Source: Ustilago trichophora (lineage: Eukaryota > Basidiomycota > Ustilaginomycetes > Ustilaginales > Ustilaginaceae). Taken from it: 64,000 nt of DNA. The translations under genes and the position numbers were made by a program. Position 1 is the stretch's first letter. Each line of letters starts with the position of its first letter. The stretch lies in contig OOIN01000002.1 in the NCBI GenBank assembly GCA_900323505.1, positions 1,798,001-1,862,000 on the forward strand, read 5' to 3'. A model generated the notes under the pieces. The model saw nothing but the letters and a program-made list of their open reading frames with translations, searched no databases and was not told the origin of the DNA. This document shows, piece after piece, positions 1 to 10,487 of the stretch.

Positions 1-759
1 ATCAAGCTCTACATGTACCAGTTGCTACGCAGTCTGGCCTACATCCACTCGATCGGAATCTGCCACAGAGACATCAAGCCCCAGAACCTTCTTCTCGACC
101 CCTCCACCGGCATCCTAAAGCTTTGCGATTTTGGTTCCGCCAAGATTTTGATTGCAGGAGAGCCCAATGTCAGCTACATCTGCTCGAGATACTACCGAGC
201 TCCCGAGCTCATCTTTGGCGCTACCAACTACACCACCAACATCGACATCTGGTCCACAGGCTGTGTCATGGCCGAGCTCATGCAAGGGCAACCCCTCTTC
301 CCCGGTGAGAGCGGTATTGACCAGCTCGTCGAGATCATCAAGGTGCTCGGTACACCTTCGCGAGAGCAGATCAAGACTATGAACCCCAACTACATGGAGC
401 ACAAATTCCCCCAGATTCGACCTCACCCCTTCTCCAAGGTCTTCCGTCCTCGCACACCCCCCGATGCAATTGACCTCATCTCGCGTCTTTTGGAGTACAC
501 CCCCAGCGCACGTCTTACAGCTGTCGAGGCGCTCTGCCACCCCTTCTTTGACGAGCTCCGAACCGGCGAGGTCCGTATGCCCAACGGTCGTGAAATCCCA
601 CCTCTCTTCAACTGGACCAAGGAGGAGCTGTCGGTTCGACCCGACCTCATCTCGCGACTCGTACCTCAGCACGCCGAGGCCGAGCTTCTCTCGCGCGGAA
701 TTGATGTTCACAACTTCCAGCCCATCCCGCTCGAGTCGCTCAAGGTCACTCTTGACTAA
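1..759 (+). CDS. gsk3: Glycogen synthase kinase 3 (shaggy type), 3' part only
   Basis: Serine/threonine kinase of the GSK3 family. The gene enters from the left edge and is open from base 1 ([17 protein letters not shown]), so the N-lobe with the glycine loop and VAIK lysine lies outside the window. Visible here are the catalytic loop [12 protein letters not shown], the DFGSAK metal-binding motif, the activation-loop segment [17 protein letters not shown] with the tyrosine typical of GSK3, and the kinase C-lobe. A short tail ends in VTLD just before the TAA. The tail is brief, as usual for fungal GSK3. An AATAAA-like polyadenylation signal occurs near 832. In fungi this kinase acts in stress, morphogenesis and meiosis-related signalling. 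The family call is secure; the missing 5' part prevents any statement about total length. Confidence 0.95.
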   Translation: MKLYMYQLLRSLAYIHSIGICHRDIKPQNLLLDPSTGILKLCDFGSAKILIAGEPNVSYICSRYYRAPELIFGATNYTTNIDIWSTGCVMAELMQGQPLFPGESGIDQLVEIIKVLGTPSREQIKTMNPNYMEHKFPQIRPHPFSKVFRPRTPPDAIDLISRLLEYTPSARLTAVEALCHPFFDELRTGEVRMPNGREIPPLFNWTKEELSVRPDLISRLVPQHAEAELLSRGIDVHNFQPIPLESLKVTLD

Positions 760-2425
760 GCGACTCTTCGGCGGTAGACCTGGATGGTATCGGCGACAAG
801 GCGAGCCTCGTTTCTAGTGGACTTCTCGGAAAAATAAAGATCTCCGATGCGCTGACGAAAGTGGGCAGTTAGCGGATTATGCAGGTGGCTCAGCTAAACG
901 ATTTAGTGAACGTCACCACTCCGCACATTTGCCTATTCTGAAGCTCGTCGGTATCGTCTCCGATTGTGTCCTGCAACTGGGAGCGCCACGGCCAAGAGGC
1001 GCAAGGGCGACTCAGCGATGTGGCTGCCGTGCACCGCCACCAACAAAACAGATGGCAAGGTGACCGCCCTGCCATCTCTCCTCTGGACGGATCATGCAAC
1101 ATCAGAAAAGAAAACTATCACCCAGACATCCAATCACCCATTCTCACACATCACAGCAAATCATACCGCCCAACAGTACTCGGGCACTTACTCACTTGTA
1201 CATACCACATCCCCATGCATCTTTTTCCTTCTTAGCCAAGCGCGACATACCTTATCCTCTCCCCTTCCCCACCTCCTTGTCTTCGGCTGTCGTTTTCTTT
1301 CTTCCCCCTTTTTTTAAGAAGTATTTTCATGTGCTGTAGCTCTCATTTGCACTTCTCTGCCAACTGATCGAATAAGTGTTTTTATCACATGGCTTGGCGT
1401 GCTTCACGATGTGCTCAAGGAGCTTGTGGGATGCTTTGAGCGTTGATCAACCTCGAAGGAGATTTGAAACAACATTCCATCGTTATGAGCCAGGAACGTT
1501 CGAACGCGAGTGATGAAATCCTCTCAAGTGCATACAGAAAAGTGGAAGCGAGAAGAGATGCCTCTTGGAACTAGAATGTGGGAATCGAATCGGCTGACCT
1601 TCGCAGACCTTGTTGACCGGTCCTTTATCGACTGTGATGCGGCCTGGTTCAGCGTTGGCCACTATATTGATAATTTCCGTTGCTGCTGAGCCAGAGTTGA
1701 ATACTGAGTCCAGCCTTTGCGAACCACATGGTTGCTTCTGATTTTGCGGGATCGAAGAAGAAAAAGATTGGTCAGAGCCCTATGCAGTTGGTACGATGAT
1801 CAAGAACAGAAGTGGCAGGACGCATGTTTACGGTTGAGATTTCCCAAATTGGTGATTACTGGTCCCTGCCGGTGATGGTTGACAAATGTCTTGGTATTGA
1901 ATTCGATGCAGGCTTTATAAGTACCAGAGGGAGCATTTGGTCGATCTCCACATAGACACTTATAATCATAAGGCTCACCCAAACGAGGTGTATGAAGCCA
2001 AGGCTGAGACAACGACGAGTAAGAGGAGAAGCTTCATGTCGAGATGCATTGTCGTGGTCTATAAGACGGTCCTGCGGTTTAATCCGAGTCAAGAATCAAG
2101 TGATGGTGTGGATGAAGAGAGGAACTCGGAAAAGAACTCCCTACATACTTGTTGTCGACTAAACGTCCTCGGTTATGGGTAGCTTGACCAAGTGACGACG
2201 TGTCAATGAGTCTGTTGGTCAATTGGTCGGGCGTCAGTGGAAAGAGAATAGTGGCAAGTGCCATCAAGATTCACCACGATTGAGGCTACCCACCCGCACA
2301 TACGGCGACACGAATCGACGAACAGGTGAATCGATCGTTGAATACGATACATTACGAACGAGAGAATGCTGGTATAAGTTATTGAAAAATGACAACCCGA
2401 ACCAATTATAACCTGATCCCAGGCG
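760..2425. other. Intergenic stretch, no convincing gene
   Basis: This stretch lies between the 3' ends of gsk3 (plus) and bub2 (minus). Only short, compositionally random ORFs are present. Pyrimidine-rich sequence is seen at 1230-1320. No tRNA A/B boxes, no conserved protein and no long repeat were recognised. Confidence 0.6.
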
Positions 2426-3818
2426 TCAGGTAAATCCAACGACGCTCTCCGGATGATACGGATGTCTAACTAGCTCTTCAAACAGCTCCTTTGGTACATC
2501 TCTCGCGAGGGTCACTGTAACGTTGATGATCTTCCTGGCATCTAACGGTGGAAGGTTGCGAAGCAACTTCATCGGGCTGCTACTCTCCAACAGATCAACG
2601 CGCATGATGTGCAATTGTGCTACGATGCACAGCACATTAAAATGAACTCCAAAAGCTAGAAGAAAGTCCCACAACTGCAAAACTTCAGGGAGAGGCGGAG
2701 TGCAGGCGCAGAGTGTCATGACGCTGGGGAAGGCGTAGATTTCTGCGCTGAGATTTTTGCTCCGGAGATGGGTAAAGAGGGGTGGGTCGAGGATCTCCAG
2801 ACATCTATCGAGGAGCTGAGAGGAGAATATACAAATGTGGCAAGGGAAGGAGAAATGAGCTGTCAGTGACATGTTCTAGGTTCATAGCTTGTCAAGCAGA
2901 ATGCTTGTGGGGGTGGCACCATACCTGTAACCCCCTATGCACGCCCGCCAGAGTAGGCTGAACGTACAAAGGGCAACAATACTCGATGAATCTACTGAAG
3001 CATCGAAACGCTTCCACCTCGCTCTGCAAGGTATAAAGAAATGGGGCGGCTAGCACATTCATTCCCTGTACATAGCTAAACTCGTACACTCCACCTCCAA
3101 CCGCATCATCCTCTTCCCCCTCGCTATCGTCAGATCTGTGATACTTCCAAACGAAAGCGTCTAATAACCTGACGAGCTTCTCCTCCCGAACGCGTTCCTT
3201 GAAACCTTGATCGGTGGCCAAGGTTCGAAAAGTGTCGTTTCGGATCTTTTCGTGAGATGGCGATTTGCCCTTTGCTACGAGAGAGAGGTATGAGGCAGGG
3301 TCGAGCGATCGAATGTCGAGCAAAAGTTTCCATACTATGCTCCTGTAGGTGGTGCCTGTAGGTGTGAGGACAGAGTCGGGTGGTAAAGGGGTGGTGACAA
3401 TCTTGTGGCGAATTCGCGAGAGCGGATCGTTGGTAGAGGGTGATGGCAGAGAGGAGGCGGTCGAGGATGGCGAGTCGAGGAGTCGGCGGGAAGGCTGGGT
3501 TCGGCCTCCACCACGGGTCGTGGCTGCAGACGCTCGGGTGATACCTCCCCTTCCTCGGCCTGTCGTGTGTCTTGAATTTGATACATCCGCAGAGGTCGAA
3601 GATCTTGTAGAGATCCGAGTAGCCAAAGATGACGTCGAAGCAGAAGAAGAAGAAGAAGAAGGATGATGATGATGAGACTGCATCTGACCAAAAAGTTTCT
3701 TCCACTCCCTCGCACTCGTAGACGCTTGGTCCTCACTACTGCTCGTATTGCGGCTCATGCTGCTATCAACCGTACTTGACGCCGGAGAGGATGACGTCGC
3801 GGTAGGGACCTCCGTCAT
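2426..3818 (-). CDS. bub2: Bub2/Cdc16-type TBC GTPase-activating protein (two exons)
   Basis: GAP subunit for the mitotic-exit/septation GTPase (Tem1/Spg1), acting at spindle poles with a Bfa1/Byr4 partner. The model is complement(join(2426..2815, 2925..3818)), 427 residues. The intron has donor GTATGG (2924 downward) and acceptor CTCTCAG (ending 2816), phase 0. Splicing restores the family segment HRGLQ-LLDRCLEI. The start chosen is MTEVPTATSS. The TBC domain is clear: RSIVWK at 159-164, the arginine-finger motif IRNDTFRT (R198), the glutamine-finger motif YVQG (Q251), then PLYVQPTLAGVH and LRSKNLSAEIYAFPSVMTLCACTPPL in exon 2. The first 130 residues are a Ser/His/Arg-rich extension absent from budding yeast Bub2; they include HHHH and serine runs encoded by GAA/GAT trinucleotide tracts near 3643-3673. 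Confidence 0.93.
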
Positions 3819-4330
3819 CACGATTGCGATCTGCGTCTTGATCGATATCAAGCAGCCTTCTTGTGTAATGTGGATGGTGCGTAAGATGCAAAGTGAACAA
3901 AGCACAAGAGGTGGTGAAATATGTGGACCCTGAAAGCGCAATCACAACGCGCTCAGAGCAACACTTTTTGCGATATTTCATGCAGCTTACACGCGTCATT
4001 GCCCCGCACTGCGCAACGTCTCTACTCTGGATCAATACTATCTCAAACACTTCAGAAACACTTCACATCGGCGCAGCAATGATGTTAGAAAGTGTACTGG
4101 ACTGCGTAGAACTACAAATGACGGAAAAGAAGCTGGGATGTGCTGGCGAAACAATTGCAGGAGAGGCAGAAGCTGTGGTGTACATGCTTTGTCGGAGGAA
4201 AGAGAGAAAAGGGTATCATGCGAGATGCAGCAAGGGAAGAGGCGGGGGACGGAGTGGGCAAATTGCCGAGGTGCAGGAAGCTGTGAGAGAAAGATGGTGC
4301 TGATTGAAGGCTTCCCGCGCAGGGAAGTCG
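3819..4330. other. Upstream region of bub2
   Basis: This spacer lies between the bub2 start codon and the stop of the RING gene, both on the minus strand, so it should hold the bub2 promoter and leader. No ORF with protein-like composition was seen. Confidence 0.5.
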
Positions 4331-5557
4331 CTAGACGAAGACCTCCCATGCGGAGAATTTGCTATTGGCTTCTTTGGTACATCTCTGCTCGCAACCCTGG
4401 ACCGGGCATTCAAATCGTTTGGGTTTTTTGGGCTTCTTGGGAGGCGACTCCCTTGGCTCCGGATCGGCGACGGGCTGTGTGGCTCGAGTACGCGTAGAGG
4501 TTCTGGAAGCCTTGGCAGGAGGCTCATCTTCAGGAGGATCCACCGCCTTCGCCTTGCCCTTACCCTTTGCTGACGAGCCTTTTGCGCTGTTTGGCTCTGT
4601 CAATCCGCTCAAGATATCGATGCAGCGTCCATCAATGACGTGACCGCAGGGAAGCACCCAAATCCTCTGGTCTCCGTTAGCACCTGTCACCAGTGCGTGA
4701 CGACAGCATGGGCAGATCGGCGTTGTATCGGGCAAAGGGCCGGTGACAACAGCCTTGTCGTCAAAGTAGGTGTCGAGGTCGACGGGCGGCTCAATGATGG
4801 AATGCGTGAATCCGGGCTGAGCCTCATACGGATGAGTCCATTTCGGGTCGTATTCTTGAGGGACCTTGCGCTCCGCACTCGGCTGAGGTCCGGCGCCTCG
4901 AGACTGGATGCCTCGGATCAAATTGCCAAGCAGCTCCATGCTGTACGATGGGCCGAAACCGAAGCCACCAAATGAGAATTCACCGCCTATGCGCGACATG
5001 AAGCTGACATCAGATCCAGTTGTCGTGCTTCCGCCGCTGCGCCGGGCTGCGGTTGTACTGGATGATGGAATCGCTGCGCGTCGTGGTGGCAGAAGCGGAT
5101 GATACCGGCCCGATGAAGACTGGTCGAGGATGCCTGGTCCTTGCGGGATGAGCGATGTGTGTCCATGAGGGCCTCGTCCGACACCGTCGTGGAATCGAAG
5201 CGATGGTTGTGCAGCTGACTGGCGACCAGCTGAGGTTGCAGTGCCTGAAGAAAAGGATCTTTGAAGCGGTTGAAAGCGCCTGACTGGCTCGGAATGCCCG
5301 GTGATGGTGAAGCTGATGTCGTCATCCTCGTCATCGCTACCAACAACAATGGGTTCCACAGCGCGTCGAAAGTCACTAGAGGATGATGAGGCTGTCGGCG
5401 CCATGCGGCCACGTGAGGATGACGATTGACCCTGGCGAGAGCTGGAAGACCAATCACCAATATGTGTGTCGGTCCTGACTGTTGGGGGGCGTGGTCGAGC
5501 ATGCGCGGGCGGCGACTCCTCGGTGAGGTCGATCACTGCGCCAGATGACCGACTCAT
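4331..5557 (-). CDS. RING-type zinc finger protein with N-terminal SUMO-interaction-like motif
   Basis: A 408-residue protein from the ATG at 5557 (MSRSSGAVIDLTEES). The frame stays open to an upstream ATG at 5683, but the shorter start puts a conserved-looking motif at the N-terminus. VIDLTEES resembles a hydrophobic SUMO-interaction motif followed by acidic residues. The middle is Ser/Arg/Pro-rich and disordered, with an acidic patch VGSDDEDDDISF. The C-terminal third carries a RING-like cysteine/histidine set: CPCCRHALV, then LPCGHVIDGRCIDIL, a basic linker, then ECPVQGCEQRC. The protein ends in SAWEVFV. The spacer between the third and fourth metal pairs is unusually long (about 60 residues) and rich in Lys/Pro. 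A SUMO-targeted ubiquitin ligase is possible but is an inference. The exact family is not recognised. Confidence 0.75.
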   Translation of the reverse strand: MSRSSGAVIDLTEESPPAHARPRPPTVRTDTHIGDWSSSSRQGQSSSSRGRMAPTASSSSSDFRRAVEPIVVGSDDEDDDISFTITGHSEPVRRFQPLQRSFSSGTATSAGRQSAAQPSLRFHDGVGRGPHGHTSLIPQGPGILDQSSSGRYHPLLPPRRAAIPSSSTTAARRSGGSTTTGSDVSFMSRIGGEFSFGGFGFGPSYSMELLGNLIRGIQSRGAGPQPSAERKVPQEYDPKWTHPYEAQPGFTHSIIEPPVDLDTYFDDKAVVTGPLPDTTPICPCCRHALVTGANGDQRIWVLPCGHVIDGRCIDILSGLTEPNSAKGSSAKGKGKAKAVDPPEDEPPAKASRTSTRTRATQPVADPEPRESPPKKPKKPKRFECPVQGCEQRCTKEANSKFSAWEVFV

Positions 5558-8500
5558 GATAGGTGGAGCGGTATAATGATGTGGCTGTGATGGTGCCGGG
5601 GTGATGGTGGCAAAGGTGCGAAAAGGCTCAGTAGACGCAGTTTCGGACGCGCACTGGAAACTCGACTTTTGCGCTCGGTCCAACGATGTTTGTGGAGTCA
5701 GTCGTTATGACTATCGGGACGTCCCTCCCGCAAGCCGGTGTTCGAAGGAGCAATTGTGTACAAAGCGATGTAGCGGGCCGAAAGGATTTGGAAGCTGGTG
5801 GGGTCCAGCGCGGGGCGATGCGAGCTGTGGAGCGGTGCTTACGGCGCCTCAGGGCAGTGAACGAGGCACAGAAGTGTATTGCTGATGTGCTTGTCGGTTG
5901 ACGATGGAAGCTTCAGCAGCAGCAGCAGTACATGTATTGAGTAGCTTGAAGAGCAAATTGGGGGCCTATCGTGTTGACATGGAAAGACTTCATTTCTACG
6001 CTGCTGAGAAACTAAATTGTCGGTCACCGAAGCGGTCCTTGCTTTCCCTGCCAAGCTACGAATTCTGTTCGAGCGGACAAAAAGTGGGTTCCGAATGTGC
6101 CAACGCGGAGATGAGCGAATGCGGTCCTGGTGAATCCAAAGTTAAGGTCGAATGTAACTACAATTATAGGTTGGTGTCGGAAGACGCAGCGGTGTATGGT
6201 GGTGAAACCAAGTATGAGATAGTACAGTGAAAACGTTTCAGAGAATCCCTTGCGAGGCTGTTTGGTGGCGCAGGCGCGGTTCAAATTTGACCAAGATTAG
6301 GCTTGCAGCGCAGCTCTGCCATAGTTGACAGAGGTGTTGGTTAGCCTCTCGCTTGCCGAGATGACGTGAGGTTGCTGCCCAGTTAAATGTGCTTATCTCG
6401 GTCTAACAGTTCAACAGTTCGATTTTTCTCACACGTGCGAGTCAAGCAAAACCCTGATCACGGATGTTTGCGCTGTGTCGAAACTGCGGTTTGCAGCGCG
6501 CCCTTTTTCTTCCAGAAAATTCAGGCAGCAGCACATAGAGTTCAACTTCAACAGCCCAAAAAAAAAAAAGAAGAAAAGAAAAAAGACAGGCGAGACGAGA
6601 AGAATTTTTGCTGGAGCTCAGACCCAAGTGACAGACTTATAGTCACGAGGGCATCTGCACCTTCCCTTCCCTCCCATACAACTGTTCTTCCCCCCTTCCA
6701 CATCATTCCCTTCTCTCCCTATCATCGACCATTTGTACTTGTGTACGAGTGTGTCGATTACTGTGTAAAGTGTAAGTCTCCCTCCCTTCACCCATGCATT
6801 CCTTTTCCCTTCCAGTGATGACTTTTCACTCCTTTCCCCGGCCTATACGACCATGCCGAGACGATAAGGAAGCTCGTGTCGCAGCGAGCTCTATTTATTC
6901 TTTTGTGCATGCCAGCACACTTCTGTCTGATGGACTTTTCTTTGCTCGTGGTTTCGTTTTACCGAGATGCAAACGACGGCAAAGTCAAAAACAAGGCGGC
7001 ATCTTGTTGACGATGATTCATCGAGAAGGACATCTAGCTGACTCGCTTCCATTCCATTCTCGCTCTGTCCATCGCCCACAGTCTTCTCTCAACAGCCGGA
7101 CTTGTCTCGATCTCTCCCAAGCGACCCTCTCCTTGTGTTTAGCGTAAGTGTCTCATCATACAGCCATAAACCATCACTCGCCTGGAAGCGCATTAGATGG
7201 ACGGTCGCGGGAACCGTCTCCGACGATGATAAACCTGGTATCCAACCAAATTCGCAGTTTCCACTCTAGGACCCTAGCATCCCCCCTGGGGGATGGGGCA
7301 TTTTGGCTCTCCTTGCGAGAGATTCACATGGGTTGGCGGCCATCTTTTTCGGAAGAGGTCTACGGCACGAACCCTCCTCTGTTTACAGAGGAGAGCCGGT
7401 GTGGCCAGTGCTGCCTTCTCGAATCGCTTGTATCGTCTGGATCGCAGCCGGCTCTGGTCTGGTGAGGGTTTGCAGACCTTCCTTGGAAGTCTGAGGGGCA
7501 TCTCTTTTTTTCCTGGGTTCTCGCCAACTGTCCATCCGCTACAAGTGCTTCCAAAAGTGATGGATCGATCTTGTCGTCATCCAAGCTTTGCGCCTTCAAA
7601 GCAAGTAACTGACTTGACTTTTTTCCCATTCTCTCTTTTTGCGATCACCTTTCCTTGGACGCTTTGCCTGAACCTCTCGGACCTTCGCGGTGAACAGTCC
7701 TCCTGTACAATAGATTCACTTCAAGGCGCACTGTTCTGGACCCCCCTCCTGCACGGTGCGTACCTCAATTCCCAATCCCCGTATTATTTGATGAGATCTT
7801 TGATCCGTCCCTTTCCTATGGGCGTCTTGCTTTCTGCTTTCTTTTGGTCTGCTGCTTTCTCTGGTCCTCCTTTGCTCTTCTGCCATTGCTTGGAGTTGAC
7901 GTTGCCGACCAACAAGATGAGCTATTCATATATAAACCGATGTGCATTAGGAAGAGCCGTCGTGAGCGGGCGGTCTGCGTGCTCCTTTGCGTCTCAGTGA
8001 GACGAGCGAACGGAGATGATGTCTTGCTCGGGCAGCTTCGTGCCAGATTCGTCTGGCGCTTGAGGTAGCTAGAGTAGGATGGTCGTCGCTGGTGCTTGTC
8101 TTCGAGGTCTTGTCTGTCGTCAGGCGAGTCCTATGTTCATCCCTTGCCCGAGCGTCTCCGCGGTTGACGGGGCCCTTTTTTGGGACTCTCCTGCGTTGTA
8201 GATGCTCACATGGCTTGGTTGATTCGAGCTTGGAACCCTGCTTCTGGATGGGATAGTAAAGTTTGAGTGCCGCGTTACGCAAGGTCGAAAATTTGGTTTC
8301 CTGACATGTCGGCGACGTCGAGCTCTAGCAAGAGCGAGGAAAACCGGGGCAGCATAAGCGGACAGAAGCGAGCAAGAGGCTCATATTTCTCTCGCAACAC
8401 AATCCGTTTCATCGTATGCAAGGTATACTAATTGAAGGCTTTCGTCTGCCTCGATCCATCCGTTACAACAGATTACCGAATCTATCCACGTACATCAACA
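5558..8500. other. Long gene-poor stretch with pyrimidine-rich, splice-like segments
   Basis: Nearly 3 kb between the RING gene and the mitochondrial ribosomal protein gene. A CAG run lies at about 5915-5929 and an A-rich tract at about 6559-6585. At 6660-6730 there is a long C/T-rich tract resembling smut leaders. It is followed by a possible small intron (GTAAGTCTCC at about 6772 to CCCTTCCAG at about 6815). Several open frames exist (for example 7293-8000), but their composition looks random and no domain was recognised. It may contain a non-coding transcript. Confidence 0.4.
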
Positions 8501-9016
8501 ATGTCGTTCCTCGCACGCAACTTTTTCGGCCAGGCCAGGTCGAGCCTCTCTCGACAGGCTGTCTCGACGTCGGCATGGGGCATCCGACACGAGTCGTCTT
8601 CCGCGGCTGCCAAGGCCACCGTTGCCTCCGGCTCTACATCAAGCGAGTCTGCTCCCCCTACACACTACCGCATCACCTTGCGACGATCCGGTATCGGCAT
8701 GCCTGAAAAGATCAACCGCACTCTGCAGGGACTTGGTCTCAAGAAGCGTCTCCAGTCGGTCTACCGCCCCATTGGTCCAGATATGGCGGGTGCCATTCTG
8801 GCCGTCAAGGAGCTCGTCCACGTCGAGAACGTGCGCCGACTCCAAGAGGCTGACCAGATGCTGCTTAGCGATGAGGAGGCCGTCTGGGTCAACGAGGCAG
8901 GCGAGATTGTCGATCCTGGCAAAGCAGCCAAGAAGGCACCACGCGGCTACAAGATTGTCGGCAACGTGGTCAGCGAGCTGCGCGACCAGCAGATTAAGAA
9001 TGGCTCTTCCGCATAG
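8501..9016 (+). CDS. mrpl33: Mitochondrial large-subunit ribosomal protein uL30m (Mrpl33-like)
   Basis: A 171-residue protein. The start is the ATG at 8501 (MSFLARNFFGQARSSLSRQ), which gives an arginine/serine-rich mitochondrial presequence of about 40 residues. An in-frame ATG 69 bases upstream is less likely. The uL30 core follows: HYRITLRRSGIGMPEKINRTLQGLGLKKRLQSVYRPIGPDMAGAI, then VKELVHVENV. These are the standard uL30m signatures for binding 23S-type rRNA in the mitoribosome. The C-terminal extension (DEEAVWVNEAGEIV...) of about 60 residues is longer than the bacterial L30 (about 60 residues in total), as is usual in fungal mitochondria. It is a single exon. Confidence 0.92.
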   Translation: MSFLARNFFGQARSSLSRQAVSTSAWGIRHESSSAAAKATVASGSTSSESAPPTHYRITLRRSGIGMPEKINRTLQGLGLKKRLQSVYRPIGPDMAGAILAVKELVHVENVRRLQEADQMLLSDEEAVWVNEAGEIVDPGKAAKKAPRGYKIVGNVVSELRDQQIKNGSSA

Positions 9017-9759
9017 AGGAAGCTGTGGCTGCCGTTGACTTTTTTGATTTCTCTTTCACTGTATTACTAGTAACTCTGCTTCGCTACGGCGCTGTTGTTG
9101 GCGGGAGTGTTGCAACTTTCGTTGCTTGTTGCGAATTCATACCCAGTTTATGACATGCTTGACAGACTCGTTTCTGATCCTCGCTGTGTGTGCTACGCAG
9201 AGGCTATGGTTGGAAGGGAAGAATGATCCGGGCGAAGTGCAGCCTGCAGATGCAGTACTTGACACACCCGACCCGTCTTCGGGAGCTCTTGCTGATTTTC
9301 CAGAAAGCCGCCTGCGCAATCAGGCTCGCTTGACCCGTCTCGAATACGTCCGAGAGCCTAGAAGGATGGCAGATGGAGTGAGAGTAGCCCTTAGCAAAGC
9401 ACGTCACTGAGCAGATCAAGAGCAGGCAACACCAATTCTCTTGATGTGAGAGCAATCGGGTGCTGCCGTCTTGGCAAGCATCACGGGATTGCCCGATGTC
9501 TCTTTTCCCGACGGTTGTGGTGAGCGAATGACTCGGCTAGAGCAAAAGGCGATGACCACGCGAGGAGGTGAAAGAGAACGAGGGTGACCTTTTGGTCTGC
9601 GGCTCATGTCTTCGTGAATCACACCATCTATGCTGGCCAAAAAGATTGTGTGGAGATGAGTCATGGATTAGGCCATCATGGCGAAAACAGACGAGCGTGT
9701 GATTGCTGGATCCAAGCACAAATTCCCCAGGAGTATCTGGCAAAAAAGAACCTGGCACA

Positions 9760-9796
9760 CATCACATCGCATCACATCACATCACATCACATCACA
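9760..9796. repeat. ATCAC pentanucleotide microsatellite
   Basis: About seven tandem ATCAC units with one G interruption, running into CA-rich sequence (ACACACGCACACACGC) up to about 9810. Confidence 0.9.
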
Positions 9797-10196
9797 CACG
9801 CACACACGCAGGCAAGCAGCCTCTCTCATCAAACTCCGCCCCAGAGTGACGCGAACAGCGAAACCGAAAGTCCGCTCCAAAGAACACGATTGAGTGTGGG
9901 TTACGGTATCGGTATAGCCGAAGCTCGCATCCACAAAGCTGGAGATGTCAAGGCCTACAGTTGAATTGATATGTGATAAGGAGGCACGGGGTCAAACGAG
10001 GCCAAGACTTTTGACACAGGATGTGTGCAAAACTTATCAGCGACTGGTCGAAGCAGAGTCATACGGTGCATGGGGCGATTGAAAATGTTAAACGAGCAAG
10101 ATTGCGGGGTCGAGCCTCCTGTTCACTCCTGAAAGGTACTCTTTGTGCATGACGCAAAATGCGTTGCTGGTGAGGACCCTTGGTATCGGAGAAAGT

Positions 10197-10230
10197 AGGA
10201 GAGAAAGGAGAGAAAGGAGAGAAAGGAGAT
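10197..10230. repeat. GGAGAGAAA 9-bp tandem repeat
   Basis: Three complete 9-bp GGAGAGAAA units and a partial fourth, purine only on the plus strand. Confidence 0.85.
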
Positions 10231-10452
10231 ACAGTAAACCTGCTTGCAGGATGTAAAATCGAAGCATAAGCAGAAACCGATCTCGAAGGATCTCGCCATC
10301 GAGTTGGTCGGCGCGCGCGTCACTGGCAAGGACACACAAGGTGTGAGTGCTGTTACTGTAGTTTGAGGTAGGTTAGCTCAGTCGTGTGAGGCGAGGTGAG
10401 ATGACACCAACGCAGCTCAGCTCGGCAAAGAATGCGATTCAGGGTCTAAGTT

Positions 10453-10487
10453 ACAGTACAGTACAGTACAGTACAGTACAGTACAGT
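10453..10487. repeat. ACAGT pentanucleotide microsatellite, seven copies
   Basis: Seven perfect tandem ACAGT units (35 bp). Each contains GTAC across the junction. The copy number is likely variable between strains. Confidence 0.95.

Noticed and set aside
7293..8000. 235-codon open frame on the plus strand
   Set aside because: Composition looks random, no domain or orthologue-like motif was recognised, and overlapping frames on both strands are equally open.
10371..10450. TAGCTCAGT sequence resembling a tRNA A box
   Set aside because: No matching B box (GGTTCRANNCC) or cloverleaf at the right distance.
9760..10487. Tandem repeats as a possible CRISPR or mobile element
   Set aside because: Units of 5-9 bp without unique spacers, no associated genes; ordinary eukaryotic microsatellites.
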